The translations under genes were made by a program, and so were the position numbers. A stretch of 64,000 bases of DNA from Galactobacillus timonensis (lineage in GTDB: Bacteria; Bacillota_I; Bacilli_A; Erysipelotrichales; Erysipelotrichaceae): contig NZ_LT964739.1 in NCBI RefSeq assembly GCF_900240265.1, positions 301,126 to 365,125 on the forward strand, written 5' to 3'. Shown here piece after piece: positions 43,535 to 52,166 of the stretch. Below the pieces are notes generated by a model, which ran no database searches, had not been told where the DNA came from, and was given only the letters and a program-made list of their open reading frames with translations. How positions within the stretch are numbered: the first letter of the stretch is position 1; every line of letters starts with the position of its first letter.

Positions 43535-44192
43535 TGGAATTACCTCCCAATAACTTCTGCAGTTCACGGATGCCGGCCATATCATTATTGCTACCTGTCA
43601 GGTCATTCATCATTTGGCAGAGAGAATGCTCTGTTTCTTTGATTTGATCCTCAATGTCTTTGAATGTTGTTGAATACTTTGTAGAAAGTTCCTTGATCTT
43701 CTTTGCGAACGCATCAATCAGATCATCGGAAAGCCTGGCAACACCGCTTGTAATCGGCACGATCCATTTCTCATGCAGAAGGTTTCTCGCCTCATCATCT
43801 GTAAGATTTTCAATCCGCTGCTTCGTAAGGATCTGAAGCTGTTCCTGTCCGCTTTTTACTTCCTTTTTCAGATTCTTTTCTTCCGCATTAAGATCTGAAA
43901 CTTCTTCCAGCGTCTTGATCAATTCCGCATCAGCATCAACTTTTTTCAGCTCCTTAATCGTCGCTTTGATGTTCTTGAATACAAAAGCGCCATCCTCATC
44001 CACAGCATCACCAAGCTGACTCTTATCATCTTCATTCAGATTTTCAGCCAGTTCTGAGTAGCGGTCCGTGATCTCCTGCAGACGATTGTTTTTCTGTTCA
44101 AGTGCATTCAATTCCTCTTTGAGATACGTCTTCTGGAAAATATCAAAAGGAATGATATGGCCCTTCCAGCCTTCCTGAACCTCGCCATCAGT
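43527..44192 (-). pseudogene. hsdM: hsdM, C-terminal fragment left of IS4 element
   Basis: From the target duplication the frame reads TDGEVQEGWKGHIIPFDIFQ and ends in GIRELQKLLGGNSND. This is the HsdM C-terminal region: coiled-coil (EELNALEQKNNRLQEITDRY) and the conserved EKWIVPI. It is separated from the N-terminal part (45948-47877) by the IS. Excision of 44193-45947 and one target copy gives 862 codons in one frame. It overlaps hsdS by 8 nt. Confidence 0.92.
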
Positions 44193-45947
44193 CAATGTCA
44201 GTAAGTTAACAGGAAACACTGACTTCTGACAAGAAACACTCGTTTCAAAATATGGCGAGTGTTTTTTATTTTGCAAAGTGCTATGCCAAGACGTTTTCAC
44301 CACTTACATAAAAGCATCAGAAAATGCATAAACATGCACTTTTTTCAAAAAGGCACTTGACAGGCTGAGCACAGGAATTTTTAGACAATCCGAAGGAAAT
44401 TGTAGGGGGTATTTTTCGACTATGGTTTCCTATCTCTATTCGCTGGGCGCTGTTCATAAGCATCTCAATGATGCGATCAACTATGTGTCTTCTTCTATTG
44501 GCTGCTACTGCAAATCTCCCGGGTTTGATTTCACCCGCAAGCGTAAACTGCCGCCGGAAGAGCTCATGAAATTCCTGATCCAGTTCCAATCCAAATCATT
44601 ATCTTCTGAGATCGGAGATTATTTCACTGATATGGAGGTCCCTCCATCTGTTTCTGCTGTCATTCAACAGCGGCGGAAATTGGATCCCCGGGCGCTGTAT
44701 CGGGTATTCACTTTATTCACTGACAGTATTAACGTCAACAATCGGTTTCAGGGATATCGACTTCTGGCTTCCGACGGATCCGATATCAATATTCCATATA
44801 ATCCGGAAGACAGTGAGACTTATCATATCCAGAACGGAATGGCACGAGGCTTTAATCAGCTTCATCTGAATGCGTTATACGATGTTTTGAATCGCTGTTA
44901 TGCCGACATTGAGATTGATACAGCAGCCAAATCAAATGAGCCCAATGCCGCAGAAGAAATGCTTGAAAAGAATGCAGAGAAATATGGAAAGTTCATTTAT
45001 ATTGCCGATCGCGGTTATGAGAAATATCAGCTGCTGGCATTTCTCACTGAGAACCAGATAAAATACATCATTCGCGTCAAAGATATCTCAAGCAATGGGA
45101 TTCTCAGCACCATGAATTTGAAGGATGAGGAGTTCGACCTTGATCTGGGAAAAGAAATTACCAGACTGCAGACCAATGAAGTAAAGCGGCATCCGGAAAA
45201 ATATGTCCGTATCATGAATAATCAGGTCTTCCGATTTCTTCCCATCGAAGAAGAATCGTATTATCTGAATTTTCGGGCAGTACGATTCAAAATCACCGAC
45301 GATACTTATGAATGCCTGATTACCAACCTGCCAGGAGATCAGTTCCCGATCAGCGTAATGAAAGAGCTGTATCACCAAAGATGGGGCATTGAAGGAAGTT
45401 TTCGCGAGTTGAAATATACTATCGGGCTTACCGAATTTCATGGCAGAAACATACAGTTTCTTTATCAGGAAATCTATGCGCGGACAATTCTGTATAACCT
45501 CTGCCAGTTCATTGTGGCAGCCGTGCCGTCAGAAAAGTCAGCCACCATACATGAGTACAGATTCAATTTCAGCTCTGCTGTGACAAATATCAGGCAGTAT
45601 CTTGCAGGCCATATTGATGAGGAGAAGCTGATACTCAGAATAAAAAAGTTCCTGATCCCAATCAGACCAGGAAGATCGTTTGTTAGAAATATACGTTCTC
45701 AATCCGCAAAGTTGTTTACGTATAGATCTGCCTAACGATCAGAGTATAAAACATCCGCAAACCTAAATCCACCGATTTTCGTGACAGGCAATCGCTCTGT
45801 CCTTTTCGTTTTGGCAAAATGTGTCAGTTTTGATCACACGATCCGGAAGAAAAGCCACACCGTTGATCATCTCAATCATCAGTGTGGCTCAGAATGCCAA
45901 CTGCAACAGATATCAGGGCTTTTCAAGCCCTTAACTTAACGCCATTG
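44193..45947 (+). mobile_element. IS4-family insertion sequence in hsdM
   Basis: 1755 bp, flanked by the direct repeat CGCCATCAGT (44183-44192 and 45948-45957). Terminal inverted repeats: left CAATGTCAGTAAGTTAA, right (read inward) CAATGGCGTTAAGTTAA, 14 of 17 match. One transposase gene. A 10-bp duplication is typical of IS4-family members. Confidence 0.95.
44422..45735 (+). CDS. IS4 family transposase
   Basis: A 437-residue DDE transposase with the family's Y-R-E-K signature: YHQRWGIEGSFRELK (Tyr-2-Arg-3-Glu-6-Lys). The first Asp is in LLASDGSDINIPY (Asp118), the second in YIADRGYEKYQLL. N-terminal half shows the usual helical DNA-binding region. No frameshift or stop, so the element may still be active. 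It is preceded by a leader of about 230 nt from the left end and transcribed opposite to the hsd genes. Confidence 0.94.
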   Translation: MVSYLYSLGAVHKHLNDAINYVSSSIGCYCKSPGFDFTRKRKLPPEELMKFLIQFQSKSLSSEIGDYFTDMEVPPSVSAVIQQRRKLDPRALYRVFTLFTDSINVNNRFQGYRLLASDGSDINIPYNPEDSETYHIQNGMARGFNQLHLNALYDVLNRCYADIEIDTAAKSNEPNAAEEMLEKNAEKYGKFIYIADRGYEKYQLLAFLTENQIKYIIRVKDISSNGILSTMNLKDEEFDLDLGKEITRLQTNEVKRHPEKYVRIMNNQVFRFLPIEEESYYLNFRAVRFKITDDTYECLITNLPGDQFPISVMKELYHQRWGIEGSFRELKYTIGLTEFHGRNIQFLYQEIYARTILYNLCQFIVAAVPSEKSATIHEYRFNFSSAVTNIRQYLAGHIDEEKLILRIKKFLIPIRPGRSFVRNIRSQSAKLFTYRSA

Positions 45948-47877
45948 CGCCATCAGTTCCGTCTTTTTTCTTCGATACCATGTTGGGATCAACACTGCGC
46001 ACTGCCTGCATTCCTTCTGCCTGAATCAGCTCCAGATCTCCGGAAATCACCTCATACTCCTTCGAGAAAATTTCAAAGGCCTGGTACGGATCCAGCAAGG
46101 AAAATCCTTCAAATCTCCGGAACAAATCATCCCGGAGCAGATCCTCCGTCCGCGGAACGGAAATTGACTCTGCCTGATCAATCAATGCATGTTCCAGGTA
46201 ACTGTCATAATCTGCAAACGCATCCTTAAACCTGTTTTCAAACGCCTGCACATCCTTGTTACGGTGGATTGCACCAACAATGTCATCCGTATGCAGCGAA
46301 AGATATGCGCCGTGTCCTTTGAACAGTTCATTCTTTAACGAAGGAAAGGCAGACCAGTACGCATCGAAGTCATGCAGTTCCTTCTCCGGAATACCGCCAA
46401 ACATGGACGCATAGATATCCCAGCTCTCTGCTTTCTCAGAAGAATCAACATAGCGCGGAATGTTCAGATTGTAATCATTCCGGCGGATCTCCTCCAGACT
46501 CACGCGGCGCGAATAATTCGCCACATCCATGCGCTTCGTAACTGTATCCACAATCTTGCGGATATCACATGCACGCAACTTATTATTCTTGCCTTCTTTT
46601 TCAAAACCTTTGGATGCATCAACGATCAAGACATCCGTATTCTCACGTTTCTGACGCAGAATCATAATGATTGTCGGAATGCCTGTACCAAAGAAGATAT
46701 TCGCCGGCAAACCGATGATTGCATCAATATTGTTACGCTCAATCAGGTTGCGGCGAATCTCACCTTCCTCGCCTCCCCGGAACAAAACACCATGTGGAAG
46801 AACAATTGCCATAATTCCATTCGGTTTCAGATGGAACAGATCATGCAGCAGAAATGCGTAGTCTGCTTTTGACTTTGGTGCAAGCCCATAACCCGCAAAG
46901 CGCGGATCATTTTCCTTGTTCTTCGGATCCCAGGATTGCGAATAAGGTGGATTGCGAACAACCGCATCCACGTAAAGCGGCTCATATGTCGACTTCGGAT
47001 CCGACTCATCAAAATACGGCCAGTCTTCTTCCAGCGTATCTGCATTACGCGTCACAATGTTATCCGGAAGAATCCCCCGCATCACAAGATTCATACGTGT
47101 CAGGTTGTACGTATTCGCATTCAGCTCCTGCGCATAATAACGGATCTTATTTTGATCATCCAGATAATGCGCACAAGCACGGCCAATATTTAAAAGCAGC
47201 GAAGCAGATCCCGACGTCGGGTCATAGATTTTAATTTCTTCCCTTCCCTTGAGATGATCTGCAATGATATAAGCCATCAACAGCGAAACTTCGTGCGGCG
47301 TATAGAATTCTCCGGCTTTTTTGCCTGCACTCGACGCAAACTTTCCGATCAAATCCCCATAGATATAGCCAAGCAGATCGTAATCCTGCTTCCCGTCCAT
47401 CGGAATCGTATCAATCAAATGAATCAATCCACTGACCGCCGTCGTCTGGCTCTTCGTATTTTCGCCAAGCTTGCTCAGTCCCGTTTCCAGCGTATTGAAG
47501 ATATTGGCATATACCTTCTGATGCGAAGGAGAGATTAAACGCGAAAACGCAGATAGACCTGAGCGCACATTGCCGACCGAAAAGTCCGATCCCATCTTGA
47601 TCCAGGTCGAAAATAGATTCTCATACGCAATGAAATACCCCAGATTCTGCTGCATCAACGACTTACCAGAATAGTTGTCCGGTGCATCCTCGTTCACATA
47701 TTTCTTTATGCTGTCTTCATCATAGCCACGGCTCTTAAGCCACTGTTCCTCACGTTCCGAAAGATACTTATAGAAAATGAAGCCCAGAATATAATCCTTG
47801 TACTCCGACGCATCAATCTTCGAGCGCATGCCGTTCGCTGACGCCCAGATCTTTGCCGACAGCTGCTGCTTATTCAT
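45948..47877 (-). pseudogene. hsdM: hsdM, N-terminal fragment right of IS4 element
   Basis: From MNKQQLSAKIWASANGMRSK it covers the N-terminal helical domain, the SAM motif DPTSGSASLLLNIG and catalytic NPPY in VVRNPPYSQSWDPKNK, then the adenine-methylase core to VSKKKDGTDG; the reading then runs into the IS (AMALS, stop at 45931). Without the insertion HsdM would be 861 residues. The methylase and S-interaction C-terminus are separated, so M activity is probably lost, and R without M could not act safely; this suggests the whole locus is silent. Confidence 0.93.
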
Positions 47878-48002
47878 AATGATCTGTCCCCCCACTTATT
47901 CAAGTTCTATTTTAAACATTCGCCGGCACATTTTTCTGCCTATGCAAGCAAGACGAAGAAAATATGTGGGCATGTGAATATCACCGATCGAATTATTCAC
48001 CC

Positions 48003-48034
48003 GATCGTTCACCCCGGGGGTGAACGATCTTTTT
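48003..48034 (+). repeat. 27-nt near-perfect palindrome followed by T5
   Basis: Arms GATCGTTCACCCC and GGGGTGAACGATC are separated by a single G and followed by TTTTT. A second partial copy GATCG-AATTATTCACCC lies immediately to the left. With no loop it is poor as a terminator for plus-strand RNA but strong as a cruciform or binding site. It lies upstream of the hsdM start. Confidence 0.7.
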
Positions 48035-48091
48035 ATGTTTCTCCTTTAGCTTTTTCGACAGGCTGCAATCAACCTTTCTCTATCGCACCAC

Positions 48092-48131
48092 ATAAAAACA
48101 GCGCCAGACACACCTGCCCGGCACCGCTGTT
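48092..48131 (-). terminator. terminator after ABC permease fragment
   Basis: Minus strand stem AACAGCG / CGCTGTT with a partly paired interior (GGTGCCGGGCA), followed by TTTTTATG; 8 nt after the permease stop. The remaining DNA to hsdM holds no gene. Confidence 0.7.
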
Positions 48132-48138
48132 ATTTTTT

Positions 48139-48645
48139 CTACAGATTACTCTGCCACTCGTCTTCCTTCAGATTCGTAATGATGTACACCAGCGCACCCG
48201 CCAGACACAGCAGGAAGATCAGCACCGAAAGAGCCTCCGCATGCTGGTAGTCCATATAGGTTGCCACCTGCGTATACAGCAGAATGCCAAGCATCTTCGG
48301 ATTGTTCGGGCCCGTCAGATACGGAATCGTAAACGACGCAATCTTCCCCATCCCAATAAACGTAGCCGCAAGAATAATATCCCGGTACATCAATGGCAGA
48401 ACAACGCTGCGAAGAACTTGCAACTTACCGCACCCCGCATCTCTTGCACTCTCAACATACGAATCCGAAACCGCCGACAGCGAAGCACTCATCATCATCA
48501 TCATCATCATCGTCGCAAACGGAATGGAAAACCAAAGATTCGAAACCACAATGCCCTTCATCGAATACAGAAGCCCAGGCTTAGACGTAAACCCAAGCAT
48601 CCTGCAGAAACGCGCAATGAAGCCCGAATCCTTAATAATATTCAT
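48139..48645 (-). pseudogene. ABC transporter permease (spermidine/iron type), N-terminally truncated
   Basis: About 168 residues versus 260-290 for the family. The conserved EAA-like loop ESARDAGCGKLQVLRSVVLP is present and the last transmembrane helices follow. The first helices and their signal are missing; the first residues MNIIKDSGFIARFCRMLGFT correspond to the middle of a PotB/PotC-like permease. A run of seven Met codons, (ATG)7 at 48510-48490, lies in a membrane helix. No ATPase or binding protein is nearby, except a possible tail fragment at 48652. Likely a decaying remnant. Confidence 0.7.
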
Positions 48646-48651
48646 CACACC

Positions 48652-48747
48652 TTACACCGCCGCCACAGGGAAGCCTTCCAGCACCAGCTTCGTCCACCAG
48701 GCCAGCGTCTTCTCATTTTCTGAATCATTCTTAAAAGACCGCCATAT
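48652..48747 (-). pseudogene. short gene-end remnant before the permease fragment
   Basis: Thirty-one codons open from an upstream stop, reading NDSENEKTLAWWTKLVLEGF then PVAAV and TAA. The composition looks like the end of a larger protein, possibly of the same ABC operon; too short to assign. The rest of 48649-49003 holds the promoter region of the bile salt hydrolase. Confidence 0.35.
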
Positions 48748-48895
48748 TCAATTCACGCGGTCACCATCAGTAATGTGTTAAACATTTGTTTGTTTCTTAA
48801 ATATTGTGCAAATGAAGAATCGGTCAGAAAACATGAATCATCTAAACATACATACAATTATTCAAAGAATGTAAAAGAAATACACATACCCGTAT

Positions 48896-48913
48896 TTGAC
48901 ATATCTTTGTCAA
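48896..48913. promoter_or_regulatory. inverted repeat in bile salt hydrolase promoter region
   Basis: TTGACA-TATCTT-TGTCAA, perfect 6-6-6 dyad about 90 nt before the start. Its left arm could be a -35, but no good -10 lies at 16-18 nt; a regulator site is possible. Confidence 0.5.
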
Positions 48914-49003
48914 GACAGGAAATTCCCGTGCCGATGAACTAGAATAAGGGCACGAAACAACAAATATCCCGCTGATACAACCATGCAGGAAGGAGGCTAA
49001 ACT

Positions 49004-49981
49004 ATGTGTACCTGCGCAACCTATCAGAAAAAGGATCATTACTTCGGACGCAACCTCGATCTTGAATTCTCCTACTCGGAATCCGTGACGATCACGCCCC
49101 GGAACTTTCCGCTGCCATTCCGTACAAAGCCGGCCATTGACAAGCATTACGCCATGATCGGCATGGCCTTTGTCTGCGGCGGCTTCCCGCTTTATTACGA
49201 TGCGACCAATGAATACGGACTCTCGATGGCAGGCCTCAATTTCCCGGGCAACGGCTTCTTCCCCGAAGTACAAAACGACGGCAAAGACGAAATCTCGCCG
49301 TTCGAATTCATTCCCTGGATCCTGAACCAGTGCAAAAACCTCACGGAAGCCGAAGCTCTGCTCAATAAGATTCGTCTCGTGAACATTCCCTTCAGCGACA
49401 AGCTTCCGATCACGCCGCTCCACTGGATGATCTCCGACCAGACCGGATCCATCGTCCTGGAATCCGTAAAGGACGGCATCCATATTTATCCCAACCCGGT
49501 CGGCGTCATGACCAACAATCCTACCTTCGACATTCAGTTGTTCCGTCTCAATGATTACCGCAACGTTTCCCCTTCCGCTGCGCCCGCAAAGTTTGCGCCA
49601 AACGTTGAGCTCAACGAGTACAGCCGCGGCATGGGCGGCATCGGCCTGCCAGGCGACCTTTCGTCCGGCTCCCGCTTTGTCAAAGTCGCTTTCACGAAGC
49701 TGAACTCTGTCTCCGATGAATCGGAAGACTCCGCCGTCAGCCAGTTCTTCCATATCCTGGGCTCTGTTGAACAGCAGCGCGGCTGCTGCGACCTGGGCGA
49801 AGGCAAATATGAGATCACAATCTACTCCTCCTGCTGCAACATGGATCAGGGCATCTATTACTACCGCACCTATGACAATAGCCAGATCTCTGCCGTCTAT
49901 ATGCATCACGAAAATCTTGACGCAAAGGATCTGATCTCGTATCCTCTCGTCACTCAGCAGCAGATTCATTCCGTCAACTGA
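49004..49981 (+). CDS. bsh: choloylglycine hydrolase family, bile salt hydrolase
   Basis: A 325-residue Ntn-hydrolase starting MCTCATYQKKDHYFGRNLDL. Removal of Met1 exposes the catalytic Cys2. Other active-site residues are visible: Arg16, Asp19, Asn79 in MAGLNF, Asn172 in VMTNNPTF and Arg224 in SGSRFVK. It hydrolyses taurine/glycine-conjugated bile acids in gut bacteria; penicillin V acylases share the fold but the bile-type loops fit better. Strong AGGAAGGAGG site and own terminator; monocistronic. Not linked to bile transport genes here. Confidence 0.93.
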   Translation: MCTCATYQKKDHYFGRNLDLEFSYSESVTITPRNFPLPFRTKPAIDKHYAMIGMAFVCGGFPLYYDATNEYGLSMAGLNFPGNGFFPEVQNDGKDEISPFEFIPWILNQCKNLTEAEALLNKIRLVNIPFSDKLPITPLHWMISDQTGSIVLESVKDGIHIYPNPVGVMTNNPTFDIQLFRLNDYRNVSPSAAPAKFAPNVELNEYSRGMGGIGLPGDLSSGSRFVKVAFTKLNSVSDESEDSAVSQFFHILGSVEQQRGCCDLGEGKYEITIYSSCCNMDQGIYYYRTYDNSQISAVYMHHENLDAKDLISYPLVTQQQIHSVN

Positions 49982-50002
49982 CAAGCATCATTCAGGCATC
50001 TT

Positions 50003-50036
50003 AAAAACCTCAGCCGGTTCAGCTGCTGAGGTTTTT
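50003..50036. terminator. bidirectional terminator between bsh and flavocytochrome 2
   Basis: Stem AAAAACCTCAGC / GCTGAGGTTTTT with a 10-nt loop gives T tails on both strands, serving the plus-strand bsh and the convergent minus-strand reductase. Confidence 0.88.
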
Positions 50037-50075
50037 CTTTTTGTATCGTTTTGCGTCTTTGTTCTTTCTGTTGTG

Positions 50076-51914
50076 TTAGTCAGAGATGCTTTCGGCAGCC
50101 TTCTCACCGGCCACGACACCGGATCCGATCGCCCACGAATTCATCATCGCCGTCATCGAATCGGCACCGTTAGCACCGCCGACAACCGAACCTGCACCAT
50201 ACAGATTGCCGATCGGCTCACCAGACGTATTCAGAATCTGCATGTTCTCGTTGGCCTTGAGACCGCCCAGCGTCGTGCAGAAACGAGGACGCTGCTCAAC
50301 GACGTAGTACGTACCGCCTTCTGCCAGCGCAACCGGATCCTCCTTGCCAAACGCATCGGTTCCCGCCGCACAGTCCGCATTGTACTGCGCCACCGTCTTG
50401 GCAAGTTCATCCGCATCGATGCCCATCGTCTTCGCAAGTTCGGAAAGATCTGTACCCTGCGCAAGAACCGGACGCCCATCGTTTTCAATCGACTCCCACT
50501 TGTACAGATCATCTTCCGAAGCCACCAGCTTGTCTTCCAAAGACTTATCTACATATGCCTTCCAGGCGTCTTCATCCATGATGAGATAAAGAATCTTATC
50601 ATCCTGCGCAACCGTAGCGTTCGTAATATCCGCAAGCGTACCTGTCTCCTTCACGACACGGTCACCCTTCGTATTGACATAGATTGCGCCATGCCCCTTG
50701 GTCGCAGCCGTCGAACTTGCCGTTGCCGCAAGGGCACGTCCCGGCACCGTCTCAACACCCTGCGGATACACCTTGACCAGATCCATATTGATCGTATCTG
50801 CACCAACCTCCGTGCCAAGATTCAGACCATCGCCCATATCGGTCGTACGGCCATAGAACATGTAGCCGCTCAACGAATCCGGCAACAGCGACGTGTTGGC
50901 ACCAAAGCCGCCAGCCGCATCAATCGTTGCCTTTGCCGTAATGTCGATCGTTCCCTGCTTGTCTTCGCATTCGACGCCGGTCACATTGCCATCCGCATCG
51001 GTCAAAAGCTTCACAGCCTTCGTTCCCAATAACAGCTGACCGCCGCGGTCCTCAAAATTCTTGACCATAACCTGGAAGAACTCGTAGCTTCTGCCCACGA
51101 CGCCGATCTGACGGTTCGCGGAATGGTCCGGATACTGCGTCGCCGCAACATCATACGGAACCTTCATATCATCGACCAGCCAGTCAACCGTCGAACCAAT
51201 CGTCTCCGTAATCATCTTCACCAGAGCCGGATCATTCTTATTCAGACCAATCCGCATAATATCGTCATATGCAAGCTCTGGCGAATCATTGTTTTCACCA
51301 AGCTTCTCCTTCTGGAACTTCGAACCCGTCGCAATCAGCGTACCAGCGTTGCACATCGTATCGCCGCCGACCATATCATTCTTCTCAACAAGAATGACCG
51401 ACTTGCCCATATCGGCCGCCTTCGTCGCGGCTGCGACACCACCGCCGCCAGCGCCGATGACGACAACATCCGCCTCCATCGTCCGCGTCTCAGAGATCTT
51501 CTGCGTCTCTACCGGCGTATTGAATGCATCTCCGGACGGGTCTGCATCTTTCAGCGCATCTCTGCAGGCTGCCTTGATCGCCGCCGAAGTAACCGTCGCA
51601 CCGGTCACGTTATCCACGTTCAGCGTATTGTTGGTGACCATCGCCTGCGGAATCTGCTCCACAGCCACATCACCGATGCCCTGCGTCTCAACGTTGTCCG
51701 TCACCTGCACATCAGCGATCTTACCATCCTTGATAGTTACGCTGACGCTGATCGGGCCATTGTTACCGTCGGCCGTACCTTCATATGTACCATCTGCCAC
51801 TGCCGCTGCCGAAGCAGAAGCCTTAGCCGAAGCTGTCGCAGCCGCCTGAGTGCTGCCGCCAGAACAGCCCGCAAGCATTGCTGCACACAAAAGTAATGCA
51901 CACAATTTCTTCAT
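50076..51914 (-). CDS. extracellular flavocytochrome-type reductase 2, lipoprotein
   Basis: A 612-residue protein starting MKKLCALLLCAAMLAGCSGG after GGAGGGAGAAAAG: lipobox LAGC (Cys17), Ser/Ala linker, FMN-binding domain with flavinylation motif DNVTGAT (Thr107), and FAD domain starting ADVVVIGAGGGGVAAATKAA near 163. Near the end, PRFCTTLGGLKANENMQIL and GNLYGAGSVVGGANGADS are FRD-like FAD contacts. Divergent from a PRD regulator. Same architecture as the genes at 19377 and 56552 but clearly diverged, so it likely reduces a different acceptor. Confidence 0.9.
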   Translation of the reverse strand: MKKLCALLLCAAMLAGCSGGSTQAAATASAKASASAAAVADGTYEGTADGNNGPISVSVTIKDGKIADVQVTDNVETQGIGDVAVEQIPQAMVTNNTLNVDNVTGATVTSAAIKAACRDALKDADPSGDAFNTPVETQKISETRTMEADVVVIGAGGGGVAAATKAADMGKSVILVEKNDMVGGDTMCNAGTLIATGSKFQKEKLGENNDSPELAYDDIMRIGLNKNDPALVKMITETIGSTVDWLVDDMKVPYDVAATQYPDHSANRQIGVVGRSYEFFQVMVKNFEDRGGQLLLGTKAVKLLTDADGNVTGVECEDKQGTIDITAKATIDAAGGFGANTSLLPDSLSGYMFYGRTTDMGDGLNLGTEVGADTINMDLVKVYPQGVETVPGRALAATASSTAATKGHGAIYVNTKGDRVVKETGTLADITNATVAQDDKILYLIMDEDAWKAYVDKSLEDKLVASEDDLYKWESIENDGRPVLAQGTDLSELAKTMGIDADELAKTVAQYNADCAAGTDAFGKEDPVALAEGGTYYVVEQRPRFCTTLGGLKANENMQILNTSGEPIGNLYGAGSVVGGANGADSMTAMMNSWAIGSGVVAGEKAAESISD

Positions 51915-52107
51915 GCCTTTTCTCCCTCCGCTGACTGGATCATAATCATCCAGCCATCTGCCAAAAACAATAAACCACCACATCATTGCCGGAGAATTAT
52001 CCATTTTCCGATGATGCGAAAATTTCATGAGCAATCATCTTGACCACGTATTCACAAAAACAAAGAATAACAAAAATAGAGAATATAGTGGCAGTTTCAT
52101 CGCATTA

Positions 52108-52124
52108 TTTCGCATCACGCGAAA
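52108..52124. promoter_or_regulatory. dyad between flavocytochrome 2 and PRD regulator
   Basis: TTTCGC-ATCAC-GCGAAA, perfect 6-5-6 inverted repeat; a related half (GATGCGAAAA) lies at about 52012. Candidate operator for the PRD regulator. Confidence 0.6.
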
Positions 52125-52166
52125 AACGGTTACAATACATCCGGAAACGAACCAGGAGAACTTCCT

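Noticed and set aside
43527..44303. A separate coiled-coil gene next to hsdS
   Set aside because: Its first residues derive from the IS end; the remainder joins hsdM in frame across a 10-bp duplication.
48842..49984. Minus-strand frame of 380 codons opposite bsh
   Set aside because: Shadow of the bile salt hydrolase, which has full catalytic residues on the plus strand.
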